Source: Vandiemenella viatica (lineage: Eukaryota > Arthropoda > Insecta > Orthoptera > Morabidae). From it: a DNA stretch of 64,000 bases. The notes beneath the pieces are model-generated. The model was not told where the DNA came from, did not search any database, and saw only the letters and a program-made list of their open reading frames with translations. Made by a program: the position numbers and the translations under genes. Location of the stretch: NCBI GenBank assembly GCA_031002005.1, contig CM061914.1, positions 11,642,148 through 11,706,147 on the forward strand, given 5' to 3'. Each line of letters opens with the position of its first letter. Positions within the stretch are counted from its first letter, which is position 1. Of the stretch, positions 32,465 through 43,260 are shown piece by piece.

Positions 32465-32640
32465 ATCCTCGTCCGGCCATCCGGATCACTCCATGCGAAT
32501 GCCGAGATAGTTCCTTTTAAAAGGCTATGGCCGGATTCCTTCCCGTTCCTTACCCCCAGTCCATTCCTGCCTCTAATAATTTCGACGTCGACGAGGCGAA
32601 AAGCCAGAAACAAATAATTATAATAATTTAGTTTTGCGTG
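32465..32640 (+). mobile_element. SINE, 5'-truncated, opposite orientation
   Basis: The plus strand carries the body ('ggccggattccttcccgttc') and the end ('gacgtcgacgaggcgaaaa') of the SINE seen at 32.0 kb, without the tRNA-like head. It faces the other way, with a T-rich tract (32359-32383) between the two copies. Confidence 0.7.
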
Positions 32641-32833
32641 ATATTTATAGGTCTATTTCATAAAATAATAATAATAATTTCTTAAACTTTTTTTAACTAG
32701 ATTAAAATAGAAAGAAACTGTTTACATTTCTAACCAAATACTCAACCAACAGCGTGTTTTTGTGGCACGTTTGAAAGGTTTACAAATAATTTTTACTGGG
32801 GCTGGAGTGAACAGCGTCGTCGGGTTCAGGGCA

Positions 32834-33244
32834 TCAGAGATGGAACTGGAGTGTTTCGTTGAGCGTACCTGGGCAATGAATATGGAAAAGGTGCGTGTGG
32901 AGATGTTGGAGGTGAGTCCTCGTCGGTGAAATCTTGCTCAGTTTATTCCAAACTGCCAGTTCCCTATGAAGAAGAACGCTCTTCACAACTAGGAGTACAC
33001 TGCAAAAACTCAATATTACTATCTTCCTAAGCGGCACTGCTAATAATTGTAATTTTCCTCTCTCGATTTCAAGAAAATGTTTGACAGAAATGCTATGATC
33101 CATTTGTTTGCGCTTATTCTGAGTAATGAGGGTAGTGGGAATTCCAATTTTTGGTGGTAGAACGGATGGGTTGGAGCGTTGCACATTTATTGCGCTGGTG
33201 CTCAAGTTTCGAAGAAGGTGAATTGACGCCATGTCTTGCACCAT
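32834..33244 (-). CDS. Hypothetical 136-residue protein or pseudogene
   Basis: A single uninterrupted minus-strand frame, long for such AT-rich DNA. The start region (MASIHLLRNLSTSAINVQRS, from an inner Met) is positively charged and Ser/Thr-rich, resembling a mitochondrial import signal. A hydrophobic stretch (IVILSFCSVLLVVKSVLL) follows in the middle. I recognise no family. It could be an exon, an intronless retrocopy or a chance frame; there are no neighbours that help. Confidence 0.25.
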   Translation of the reverse strand: MVQDMASIHLLRNLSTSAINVQRSNPSVLPPKIGIPTTLITQNKRKQMDHSISVKHFLEIERGKLQLLAVPLRKIVILSFCSVLLVVKSVLLHRELAVWNKLSKISPTRTHLQHLHTHLFHIHCPGTLNETLQFHL

Positions 33245-33344
33245 CGGTATCTTGCCCAGAAGCCCCTTTGAAGATTTGTTTCTTTTCAGTTCCCTCGGTT
33301 CAGTAATGCAGCTATTTGAATGATTAATATATTGAATTGAGTTT

Positions 33345-33395
33345 ATGATTAATTGCGATGGAGCGTATGCTCCAGTGGCAATTTCCCCAATTATC
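33345..33395 (-). mobile_element. Family A LINE 3' tail fragment
   Basis: Minus strand: 'ggggaaattgccac' then a 'tggagcatacgctcc' hairpin-like stretch then 'atcgcaattaat', the terminal signature of the family. Confidence 0.5.
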
Positions 33396-33409
33396 TAACT
33401 ACCAATTTC

Positions 33410-34248
33410 TTAGTATTTTTTTATCATTTTATTTTCTTTGAGTGTTTAAATTTAAAGAGAGAAAAATTTGCAGAAATGGTAGACTTAGGTATAAGACGTA
33501 AATTTGAAAGAAGCTCAACTGAAGAAGAATGGAATGCATTAAAGACCGATATAATGAAAGCTGGTAAAGAAACATTAGGCTTTAGGGAACAAGCTGCCCG
33601 AAAACCTTGGACCACAGAACAAATTTTGGAACTGATGGATCAGAGGAGAAGGTACAAAAATGCTCAGGAAGAGAGCAGTACAGGCAATTTAGAAATCAAA
33701 TAAATAGGAAATGCAAAATAGCAAAAGAAAAATGGCTACAAGAAAAGGGTGAAGGGAAAGTAGAAAAGGAAATGGTCGTAGGAAAAGTAGATGTTGTATA
33801 TAGAAAGATCAAACAGAATTTTGGAGAAATGAAGAAAAGAGGTATGAACATTAAAGCTGCTGATGGGAAACCTCTTTTAAGCTCAGAAGATAAAGCTAAC
33901 CAATGGAAGGAATACATTGAGAAACTGTATGTGGTGGACGACTTGAACTATGGTGTAATGGAAAAGGAAGGCGATGTCGACATTGATGACTTAGGAGATC
34001 CTGTTTTGAGGACAGAATTTAATAAAGCTCTGAATGTCTTGAAAGCAAATAAGGCAGTTGGAATTGATGAGATCCCTGCAGAACTTCTTAAATCCCTAGG
34101 AGAGGAAGGATTATTCAAGCTGATATCAAAAAGTTATGAAACAGGAGAAATTTCAACTGATTTTAATAAAAATATCATCTTCACACTTCCAAAGAAAGCA
34201 CAAGCCGATAAATGTGAGAATTATCGCACCATTAGTGTAACAACACAT
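33410..34248 (+). mobile_element. LINE (family B), 5' part of copy split by Gypsy-2
   Basis: Coding character runs over 33450-34248 in two frames with a frame change near 33660. Motifs include KKRGMNIKAADGKPLLSSED and a target-primed LINE reverse transcriptase start (KANKAVGIDEIPAELLKSLG, then CENYRTISVTTH). It stops at the Gypsy-2 LTR and resumes in frame at 41478 with ASKLLTRIIYRRM. The endonuclease is mostly missing. The clade is uncertain; the C-terminal half resembles the common insect 'endonuclease-reverse transcriptase' LINEs. Confidence 0.8.
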
Positions 34249-34950
34249 TGTAACAGCCCTAATACCTGTATTTTGAATAGTATTGGACTGTGTGAAATAT
34301 TTGTAGTGAGCCAAAGTTTGCTTGAAAGTGATTTGATATGTTTATTTTGTAATTTCTTGTAAATAAGTGTATATAGACTTTGTTTTAGGTAAGAAAATTA
34401 TTTAAAGACCATTTAATATGTTTAAGAACCGAATGGTGCAAGAGAATTTATTAAAAGTTTGTAATTCCATGTATTACTGTAATTTACGATGTCTACAGGA
34501 CAATTTTCCACCATTTGAAAGGATTTCTGTAAATAATTTTGTATTTAAGTATCTCTAATTACCATTTCTAATCATTTTGTAATGTTATTAATTAATTTTG
34601 TATCAATTCCGATTGTTTTTAATATGTTTGATTGTTTGAGTGATTGTTAATGATCGAGAAATATCGGGCGGAAGCCTTTGAAGAATTCTCGTAAATTCGA
34701 TAGACTCTATATAAACAGATCGCCTGGACAGAGAGTTTAGTTTTGCATTAAGTATTAATTCAGTGTTACAGAGACATTCATGCAAGTTTTCATTCAGTCA
34801 GTATTGCATCTTTGGATTGTAACAACTAAGCTTGTGAATGTCGCAGACTTGTTTTGATTTGTTCAAAATAAACGAACATCTTCACATAACCTTGTTTTTT
34901 GGTGGACTTTTAATTAATGCAGTAAATTAACCCACCAAAGAACCTTAACA
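34249..34950 (+). repeat. Gypsy-2 5' LTR
   Basis: It starts TGTAACAGCC and ends CCTTAACA. It contains TATATAAA at 34708-34715 (likely promoter TATA) and AATAAA at 34867-34872 (likely polyadenylation signal), in the order expected for U3-R-U5. Confidence 0.9.
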
Positions 34951-34968
34951 TGGCGACCGTGACAGGAC
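34951..34968 (+). other. Gypsy-2 primer-binding site
   Basis: TGGCGACCGTGACAGGA directly follows the LTR and would pair with a tRNA ending CACGGTCGCCA. From memory this fits an arginine tRNA, which a tRNA search should confirm. Confidence 0.6.
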
Positions 34969-35376
34969 GAGAAGTTCTTAAACATCTGTGGGATGTTTAT
35001 CTTCTAAAAAGAATCTGCAGAAAATTGCGAGGAAATTTCGACCGGCGACGACACGGATTTGACGGCCTAAGGCGGAGATTTTTCATCGGCAATCGGCTGT
35101 AATCTTCCGACGTCGAGTGGATTTCCTTCGGCCTCAAAATCGTCTTCCTACAGTGAATTGTGAAAAGTGTGGTTAAGTGTTTGAAGTCAGTGTGGTGTTT
35201 AATGGTTAAATAAGTGCTTCTAAGTGAAATTTAATGTGATACAAAATTGAGGAAGAATTGTAAGTACTGTATTGAATATTCAAGTGATTTATTTTGCATG
35301 CTATTGTGTGGCAGATTGGAAAGATTTTAATTTTTCTTAATTTTGTTTTTTATGTTGATTTTGCTAATTACTAAAA

Positions 35377-36813
35377 ATGGCTGATAATCAGAACCTGCAA
35401 GCATTTTTAGAATCTTTTGTAGCCAAATTTGACGCTAAATTTTCTGAATTTAGAAATGAGTTAATAAGTGATAATGACAGCAAATTTTCTGAAATTAAGT
35501 CTCAGTTTTCCGAAATTGATGACAAATTTGATAATAAATTTTCCAAATTGGATAACAAATTTTCAGAATTTAAAACTGAGTTAAATCTTGATAACAAATT
35601 TTCTGAAATTAATTCTCAGTTTGCTGTAATCAATGATCAGTTTGCTCAACTGCAACAAAACAATGATAAAACATTCTCTGATTTGACTAAATGTTTTGAT
35701 GTTAAAATCGCAGAGCAATTTCAGGGTTTTAGCTCTCAATTCAAGGAAGATATTAACAATTTAGATTCTAAATTGGGGAAGGTAGTAACAGAATGTAAAG
35801 AGAAAATTGAAAAGGTTACAAAATTTTGTGAACAGAATAAGGCTGAATGTGAAAATTTAATTTATAAAGAAGTCAGTGAAAATTGTGATAAGATGAGGGA
35901 GGAATATGTTGCTTTATTCCAAGCTAATGATGTTAAAGCTACTGAGTTGAGACAGGAAGTGGTTGGTTTAGGGAAAAATATTAATACATTGGTAAATCAT
36001 CAGGAACAACTTACCCAGGGATTGGAGACAACCCAATCTAACGTTAATCAGTTAGAGAAAAGGGTTACTGGGTTGCAGATTCAATTAAGTCAGGTTCCCT
36101 TAACAGGTAGTCCAAATTTCAGTGTCGATGTAAAAGAAGAATTTGAATTCTATGATGATAGTGGGAGGCTTCACCCTATTGAATTTATAGATAATTTTGA
36201 AAGGTCAGACTACTTTAATTTGTTACCCGATAGTAAGAAAATTGCACTTGTGGGTAAACACCTAAAATCTTATGCTAGGACATGGGGTGATAGACAAGCT
36301 AGGGAAGTGACTGACTACAAGCTGTTTAAAGAAAACTTTTTGAAACATTTTTGGTCGACGAGCAGGTAGATTCAAGAAAAGAGGGAGTTAATGACTGGTA
36401 GGCCCTATAAACCTGGTAGGGAAACTCAACATGACTTTTTTCATAAATGTTGGATCCGTTGTAAGTATTTAGACCATCCTTATGGAGAGGAGGAATTTAT
36501 TGATTTGATAGGAGCTAGGCTACCTCAGCAAACAAGAAATTTAATTGCCACTTTGGATGTAGTAAATGTGGATAGAGTTTCGGAATTGTTGAGACGCTTG
36601 GATGTCCAGGAGTCATTCAATGAACAACATTACCACCATCAACACCATAGGAGGGGCAGTAGGAGTCCCCCTAGAAGGGGTAATGGGTCAAGGGATGGTA
36701 GATCGAGGGGACGGGATCGTAACAATTATGCAAGAAGGAATGATAATGGGGGAGTGAGAGAACAGAACCCTCAATCTGAAAGGGAAAGGCAGCATGGGGG
36801 GCAGACAAACTAA
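35377..36813 (+). CDS. Gypsy-2 Gag, one frame with an internal TAG
   Basis: The start is the ATG at 35377 (ADNQNLQAFL). Residues about 15-110 are repeated heptads of the type NKFSEF/NKFSEI, a long coiled coil. A capsid-like part (FYDDSGRLHPIEFIDNF, then FKENFLKHFW) follows, and the in-frame TAG is at 36367-36369. After it the same frame continues for 147 codons, with a basic Arg/Gly/Ser-rich tail (GSRSPPRRGNGSRDG) and no zinc knuckle. The TAG follows WSTSR and is probably a mutation of a Gln or Lys codon, though read-through is possible. Gag would form the particle shell; the tail would bind RNA. Confidence 0.8.
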
Positions 36814-36827
36814 ATACCACCCCTGTT

Positions 36828-37364
36828 ATGGGCCCCACAGTGGTGGACAAGAATGTGGGTCCAGGTACCAACTGCTATAGAGTTAATACCATTTTTATGA
36901 ATAATCCCACAGAAGATTTATTGGAAGAGGTAGAGGATAAGGATGAAGTTTTAGATAAAGTTCCCATAGTGCAAATTAATGCGTTTAATAAACAAATAGA
37001 TGCTCTCATTGACACCGGGTCACAGGTTTCTTGCCTTGCTGAGGGATTATTTAATGAAATTGAAAGCACAAATCAAATTGAAGTGTTACCCGTTAGTAGT
37101 ATGACAGTTATTACTGCTACTGGTTCTCGAAGTAAGAGAATTAAGCGGGAAATGTTGATGGAAGGGTGTATGGGGACTGTAAATGTAGAAATACCCATGT
37201 ATGTAGTCCCTAAGTTGAATGTAAATTGCATTTTAGGCATGGATTCGCTTACAAAAGTAAAGGCTTTGGTAGACTGTGGAGAAGGTAACTTACGGATTAA
37301 ATTAGACAGTGGGGAATACTGGGTTGATTTGAGAATACTGTTTGGAAAGGCATACAAGAAGTAG
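36828..37364 (+). CDS. Gypsy-2 protease region
   Basis: This frame is -1 relative to gag and is already open before the gag stop, so a -1 frameshift could join them; no canonical slippery heptamer is visible. The retropepsin catalytic DTGS is at about residue 62 (LIDTGSQVS), with the second-half ILGMDSL motif near residue 139. A TAG at 37362 ends it. It would cut the polyprotein. The ATG at 36828 is only a nominal start. Confidence 0.75.
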   Translation: MGPTVVDKNVGPGTNCYRVNTIFMNNPTEDLLEEVEDKDEVLDKVPIVQINAFNKQIDALIDTGSQVSCLAEGLFNEIESTNQIEVLPVSSMTVITATGSRSKRIKREMLMEGCMGTVNVEIPMYVVPKLNVNCILGMDSLTKVKALVDCGEGNLRIKLDSGEYWVDLRILFGKAYKK

Positions 37365-37413
37365 ATCATGTGAGAGTTAAATATAAGGATGCGGGTGTAG
37401 CTAGAGTTTGTGA

Positions 37414-40218
37414 CAAACTATTACCACAGATTTGTGTAATGTGTTAAGGCAGAGTAGTGAGATTAATAGTCTGATTGAAGGTCAGGAGATAAGCGAAGGA
37501 AACGTTATTAATTACCCAAACAGTATGAAACTATTACCATCAGCCCAACAAGAAACGCTGAAATGTCTAATTGAAGAATATAGGGACGTATTTTCTGACA
37601 AACCAGGTCTGATAAAAAATTATGAGTGCAAGCTTACTGTAAAGTCTGAAGAGCCTTTCTTTATTAAGCCATATCCAATCCCTTTGACCAAAAGAGATGA
37701 GGTGAATAAGGAGATAAATCGAATGTTAGAGTGGGGGGTAATAGAGAGGTCAAGGAGTCCTTACAATAATCCCTTGGTTGTGGTAGTAAAACCGGACAAT
37801 TCTGTGCGACTAGTGCTGGATGCTCGCACATTAAACAAGCATTTAGTAACAGAACGGGATCATCCTCCACCTATCAGTGAGTTGTTGCACAGGTTTAAAG
37901 GTAAAAGATATATTTCGTCTATCGATTTGACTGCGTCCTATTGGCAAGTCCCGCTTTCAGAAGAATCCCGGAAATACACTGCCTTTCTATTTGATGGCCG
38001 TTGTTATAACTTTCGAGTGTTACCATTTGGGTTAAATATTTCTGTGGCTACCTTTATTCGTGCTTTGGATAGTGTGTTAGGAAAGGAATTGCTTGAACAA
38101 GTAGAGATATACGTAGACGATATTCTTATAATGTCAGAAACACTTGAGGAACATTGGGTGCTACTTAGAAAAGTTTTAGAAGCATTGAGAAAGGGGGGTA
38201 TGACGATTAAGTTAAAGAAATGTACATTTTTGCAAAAAGAGGTTGAATTTTTGGGCCATCGTATTACACCACAGGGGATCTTGCCTAGTAATGATAAAAT
38301 AAATGCCATTAAGAATTTTCCCCGACCCAGAGATAAGAAACAACTACAGAGTTTCTTTGGATTGTGTGAATACTATAGGAGATTTCTTCAGGGACAAGCT
38401 TTAAATAGTCCAGCCTTAAGAGATTTGGTTAAAAAAAGTGTCAGGTGGGTGTGGTCCTCAGAATGTGAAAGAGATTTTCAAAAAATCAAAGATGACTTGT
38501 GTAATTCCAATATCCTCTATTATCCAGATTGGGATCTAGATTTTTGCCTTGCCGCAGATAGTTCTGACTACGGCTTAGGAGTACATGTCTTCCAGGAAGT
38601 GGAAATCAATGGAGAACCGGATTTTAGGACTATTGCTTTTGCCAGTAGAAAACTGCAGCCAGCTGAAACTAGATACACAATTACTGAACGGGAGGCCTTA
38701 TCTATTTTGTGGGGTTTGACTAAGTTTAGGTACCTACTGTTAGGTAGAAAAATTATTGTATATACAGACCATAAGGCTCTTTCATTTTTGTTAGAATGTA
38801 AGTTAGTCCACAGTCGGTTAACCCGTTGGGCATTGGTTCTGCAGGAATATAATTTAGAGATTCGGTATAGACCTGCTAGTAAAAATCAAGTTGCAGATGC
38901 TTTGTCACGTCTACCGTTAGGTCTAGATTCTGAAAAGCGATGTCTAGGACCACAGACTGAGGTTAGAATTGCTTATCTAAAAGGAGTACCGTATGAAACT
39001 GAGGTTAAGTGTTCCTTGCGACAAATCAAAGACGAACAGGACAAAGATGTAGCTATAGTAGAAGTAAAAACTAATCTTGATAGCCCAGAACACAGAGATA
39101 AGCTTCAGAAATATTATACTTTGCATGGGGAAGTATTGTTTAGAAGGACTAGTGAAGATGAGGATGATTGGAAGTTATGGCTTCCAGAAAGTTTGGTTGA
39201 AAAAATTGTTTGGCATCACCACTATAGTTATGGGCATTATGGGCCATCCAAGTGTTACCGAGTGTTAAGGGAAGATACATATTTCTATAATATGAGAAGG
39301 AAGATTTTGAAGCTATTAAAATCTTGTCAAGTGTGTCAAAGATCTAAAATAGATAGTGTTAAACGAGTGGGGAAAATGCAAAATATCATCCCAAGTAGTG
39401 TATTGGAATTAGTTTCTGCTGATGTTCTTGGCCCGCTACCCATGTCTCGGGGAGGGGTGACCCAAGTTTTAGTTTTATTTGATGTTTTTTCCAAATTCGT
39501 TAAACTTTACCCTGTAAAGAAGTCTACGGCTAAAATTTTGGTCAGAAAGGTGATTGATGAATATTGTCAGAAGGTAGGTAAACCTAAGAGGGTGCTTTCG
39601 GACAATGCCCCGCAATTCACTAGTAAAGTGTGGACAGAAAAACTTGAACAAGAAGGAATAGAGGTTATACATACTTCTGCTTATCATCCAGCAGGAAATC
39701 CCGTAGAACGCCTAATGAGGGAAATTGGACGTTGGTTTAGGACATATTGTACAGACCAACACAGTAAGTGGGCATGTGAAGTAGAAAATTTTGAAAATGT
39801 AATTAACTCTATACCTAGTGATACAACTGAAATACCACCCATTGAGCTGATGTTTAAGAAACCGGCTAACAGATTAATTCGAGAATGTGTTAGTTTTCCA
39901 AATAGAAAGAATTTCAACTATGAGGAAAAGGTAGCTTTAGCTCTTAAAAATTTAAAGGAAAAGGCAACAAGGAGAAAGAAAAGACATGATGAAGGTCAGA
40001 AGTGTATAGAATATAAAGTGGGTGATTTGGTGTTAGTTGAAGTTCATAGTAAGTCGTCAGCTTTGCGACAAGAGACTCGTAAGTTTAACCGTTTGTTTGA
40101 AGTCCCTTTCAGGATAGAGTCTATACCAAGGAAAAACTCTTATGAGATAATTGACCCTGAGAGTGGTAAATGTAAGGGTGTGTATAATGTTGAAGCCCTA
40201 AAACCCTTTTATGAATAA
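37414..40218 (+). CDS. Gypsy-2 Pol: reverse transcriptase, RNase H, integrase
   Basis: An uninterrupted frame of about 930 codons (first in-frame stop upstream at 37411; any start codon is nominal). Reverse transcriptase: VRLVLDARTLN, SIDLTASYWQVPL and the active-site YVDD at 38110-38121. RNase H: AADSSDYGLG (about 38550) and YTDHKALSF. Integrase: HHCC zinc region (about 39214-39340), then the catalytic D at 39421, DNAPQF D at 39601 and E at 39706, spaced as in DD35E enzymes. All key residues are present. The frame is +1 relative to protease, so expression needs another shift or a new start. It ends 557 bp before the 3' LTR. Confidence 0.95.
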   Translation, partial: QTITTDLCNVLRQSSEINSLIEGQEISEGNVINYPNSMKLLPSAQQETLKCLIEEYRDVFSDKPGLIKNYECKLTVKSEEPFFIKPYPIPLTKRDEVNKEINRMLEWGVIERSRSPYNNPLVVVVKPDNSVRLVLDARTLNKHLVTERDHPPPISELLHRFKGKRYISSIDLTASYWQVPLSEESRKYTAFLFDGRCYNFRVLPFGLNISVATFIRALDSVLGKELLEQVEIYVDDILIMSETLEEHWVLLRKVLEALRKGGMTIKLKKCTFLQKEVEFLGHRITPQGILPSNDKINAIKNFPRPRDKKQLQSFFGLCEYYRRFLQGQALNSPALRDLVKKSVRWVWSSECERDFQKIKDDLCNSNILYYPDWDLDFCLAADSSDYGLGVHVFQEVEINGEPDFRTIAFASRKLQPAETRYTITEREALSILWGLTKFRYLLLGRKIIVYTDHKALSFLLECKLVHSRLTRWALVLQEYNLEIRYRPASKNQVADALSRLPLGLDSEKRCLGPQTEVRIAYLKGVPYETEVKCSLRQIKDEQDKDVAIVEVKTNLDSPEHRDKLQKYYTLHGEVLFRRTSEDEDDWKLWLPESLVEKIVWHHHYSYGHYGPSKCYRVLREDTYFYNMRRKILKLLKSCQVCQRSKIDSVKRVGKMQNIIPSSVLELVSADVLGPLPMSRGGVTQVLVLFDVFSKFVKLYPVKKSTAKILVRKVIDEYCQKVGKPKRVLSDNAPQFTSKVWTEKLEQEGIEVIHTSAYHPAGNPVERLMREIGRWFRTYCTDQHSKWACEVENFENVINSIPSDTTEIPPIELMFKKPANRLIRECVSFPNRKNFNYEEKVALALKNLKEKATRRKKRHDEGQKCIEYKVGDLVLVEVHSKSSALRQETRKFNRLFEVPFRIESIPRKNSYEIIDPESGKCKGVYNVEALKPFYE

Positions 40219-40775
40219 GTGATCACTTATGAAATGTGCCACTATATGGGTAAATGTCTAATTTGTAAATAAGTATGTCAATTGATGCATGTAAATAGTT
40301 TGTGTGAGTACTTAAGCTCAGATGCAGATGTAAGCATTTCAATGTATAATTTGTGACAGTTTTGTGTAGAGACTTTTGGTATGTTCATGATGTTGTGACT
40401 TTCTACATTTCGGTGACAAATTATCAGCTGTAAAATGTAAACAGACTGGTGTAATTAACAAGCAGACATCAAGTGTGTAATTTGGAGTGAAAAAATTGTA
40501 ACTTTAGGTGATGGCATTGAACGTTTGTTGTGTAAAAACAGTAAATGTTAAAATGATTGGACCTGAGAAAAGACAATTATTGTAAACAAAATCAGTGTCA
40601 TGGACTATGTGCAGATGTTGTATGAAGAATTGTATTTGTTCATTGTAAAAGTCATTATGGTTGATTGATTGTAACCTGTTCGTGTCTGCATTATGTGTAC
40701 ATTCAACCTGCTTAGATTCGTGACGGATTCAATCAATTTTATCTGTGTAAAATTAAGTGAATCCTGGGGAGGGGT
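40219..40775 (+). other. Gypsy-2 noncoding 3' region and polypurine tract
   Basis: AT-rich sequence with no env-like frame. It ends in CTGGGGAGGGGT just before the 3' LTR, a typical polypurine tract. Confidence 0.75.
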
Positions 40776-41477
40776 TGTAACAGCCCTAATACCTGTATTT
40801 TGAATAGTATTGGACTGTGTGAAATATTTGTAGTGAGCCAAAGTTTGCTTGAAAGTGATTTGATATGTTTATTTTGTAATTTCTTGTAAATAAGTGTATA
40901 TAGACTTTGTTTTAGGTAAGAAAATTATTTAAAGACCATTTAATATGTTTAAGAACCGAATGGTGCAAGAGAATTTATTAAAAGTTTGTAATTCCATGTA
41001 TTACTGTAATTTACGATGTCTACAGGACAATTTTCCACCATTTGAAAGGATTTCTGTAAATAATTTTGTATTTAAGTATCTCTAATTACCATTTCTAATC
41101 ATTTTGTAATGTTATTAATTAATTTTGTATCAATTCCGATTGTTTTTAATATGTTTGATTGTTTGAGTGATTGTTAATGATCGAGAAATATCGGGCGGAA
41201 GCCTTTGAAGAATTCTCGTAAATTCGATAGACTCTATATAAACAGATCGCCTGGACAGAGAGTTTAGTTTTGCATTAAGTATTAATTCAGTGTTACAGAG
41301 ACATTCATGCAAGTTTTCATTCAGTCAGTATTGCATCTTTGGATTGTAACAACTAAGCTTGTGAATGTCGCAGACTTGTTTTGATTTGTTCAAAATAAAC
41401 GAACATCTTCACATAACCTTGTTTTTTGGTGGACTTTTAATTAATGCAGTAAATTAACCCACCAAAGAACCTTAAGA
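40776..41477 (+). repeat. Gypsy-2 3' LTR
   Basis: It has the same 702 bp as the left copy and ends CTTAAGA where the left has CTTAACA. I saw no other difference. Confidence 0.95.
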
Positions 41478-42703
41478 ACATGCTTCAAAATTACTGACCA
41501 GAATAATATACAGAAGAATGAAAGGGCAGTAGAAGAGATAGTAGGTGAGGATCAATTTGGGTTTAGGAAAAATCGCAGTACAAGGGAAGCAATTCTGTCT
41601 TTAAGATTAATACTTGAAAGGCGGATAAAGAAAAACAAAGATACTTTTATGGCGTTTCTTGATTTAGAAGAAGCTTTTGATAATGTTAGGTGGGTCAAAC
41701 TGATCAAAATTTTAAAGAAGTCGGGTCTAAATAACGAGATAGAAGAATACTCTACAAACTATATAAGTATCAAGTGGCTGTAATAAAAGTAGAGAATCAC
41801 GAGAGACATGCCTCAGTTATAAAGGGAGTGAGACAAGGTTGTAGCCTATCCCCGTTAATATTCAACTTGTATGTAGAAGAAGCAATGAAGAAAGTCAAAG
41901 AAAAATTCCCATGTGGCATAAGTTTCCAGGGAGAAAAAATCAGTATGCTACGATTTGGTGATGACATTGTCTTGTTAGCAGAGAGGGCTGAGGATATTGA
42001 GAAGTTACTGAAGGAAGATTTTGGACTGAATATAAATCAAAGCAAAACAAAAGTGATGAAATGTAGCAGAAATGATACCAATACTAGTAGATTAAATATA
42101 GAAATAGGGTCGGATGCATTAGGAGAAGTAAGTGAATTCTGTCACTTGGGAAACAAAATTACAACCGATGGCCGAAGCAGGAATGATGTTAAAAGCAGAA
42201 TAGCACTAGCAAAAAGAGCCTTCATGAAAAAGAGAAACCTTTTAGTTTCAAATATTGATCTAGGAATTAGAAAGAACTTTTTTAAACTCTATGTGTGGAG
42301 CACAGCACTTTATGGTTGCGAAACATGGACTTTAGGAGTACCGGAAAGAAAGAAACTTGAAGCATTTGAAATGTGGTGCTACAGAAGAATGCTGAAAATT
42401 AAGTGGACAGACAAAGTAAGAAATGAACGAGTTTTGGAAATGATGGGTGAGAAAAGAAGTTTATGGAAGAAGCTTGCAGAAAGAAGAGACAGGCTGGTAG
42501 GTGATATTTTGAGACATGCTGGATTGGTTAATATGCTTGTGGAAGGAACAGTCGAAGGTAAGAACTGTAGAGGAAGACAGAGATTAGAATATACGAAACA
42601 GATAACTGAGGACGTGGGCTGTAAGAGGTATGTAGAAATGAAGAGGTTTAGCACAGGATAGGAAAGGATGGAGGATTGCATCAAATCAGTCGAAAGACTG
42701 ACG

Positions 42704-42735
<32 letters not shown>
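41478..42735 (+). mobile_element. LINE (family B), 3' part after Gypsy-2
   Basis: The LINE resumes with GEDQFGFRKNRSTREAILSL, LDLEEAFDNVRW, GVRQGCSLSPLIFNLYVEEA and then LRFGDDIVLL, where the catalytic FADD-type motif is FGDD. The C-terminal part has YGCETWTLG, AFEMWCYRRMLKIKW and RRDRLVGDILRHAG. A stop follows at 42659-42661. The 3' end is GCATCAAATCAGTCGAAAGAC, then a poly-A of about 25 bases (42711-42735). The frame is open from 41774. Stops at 41555 and nearby break the upstream part. Confidence 0.85.
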
Positions 42736-42738
<3 letters not shown>

Positions 42739-42859
42739 AATCCTCCCCCATCTACTTTTGTGATTTACGAATTGTAATTTTAAATTTCTTCAGCGTTTTT
42801 GATAAATTATTCATCACTTCACTTCGTAATTTATTACAGCCCCCGACGCTTGTATCCAC

Positions 42860-43260
42860 AAAAGAAAATTTTATGCGTGAAATCGAGTGCCAACTTGTAC
42901 TCTGGTCATATTTTCCCTTCCACGCACTGTTCCTAATTCTTCGACCAATATCCTTCCAAGCCCCAGTCCCAACACTCTCTCCTTTCCTCCAATGACTCCC
43001 AACCCAGCTCCTTTATCACATCAATTACTGACTGGGTCCTGCGGTTGCTTACACAAACAAATTTAGCTGCTCTCCTTTGCACTTTCTCCAACTCCTGTAT
43101 TTGATATCCAAAATCTGGCTTCCAAACTACACCACCATATTCAAGCAACGCGTCTGCTAATGTTTTGAACAACAATTCCCTATCTTCTTTCGTACTTTCT
43201 CCCATCACCCTCTTCAGCCTCTTCAGTTAATGAAGAATTTTGTAACCCTGCCAGTGTGTC
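42860..43260 (-). mobile_element. Family A LINE C-terminal fragment
   Basis: The minus-strand frame (43208-42933) reads ALLEYGGVVWKPDFGYQIQE, then RVQ-like KVQRRAAKFV and GWESLEER, the C-terminal region of the family A reverse transcriptase. It continues past a stop into the 'gagtgccaac' part of the 3' region. Confidence 0.7.

Larger units (their letters stand above)
34249..41477 (+). mobile_element. Gypsy-2: young, almost intact Ty3/gypsy element
   Basis: The element has two 702-bp LTRs, TG...CA on the left and TG...GA on the right. As far as I can read, they differ only at the second-last base. The perfect 4-bp duplication ACAT flanks it (34245-34248 and 41478-41481). It has gag, protease and a full pol frame of about 930 codons in order. 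Near-identical LTRs imply a recent insertion, into a decayed LINE. One in-frame TAG in gag is the clearest defect. No env frame follows pol. Confidence 0.95.
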
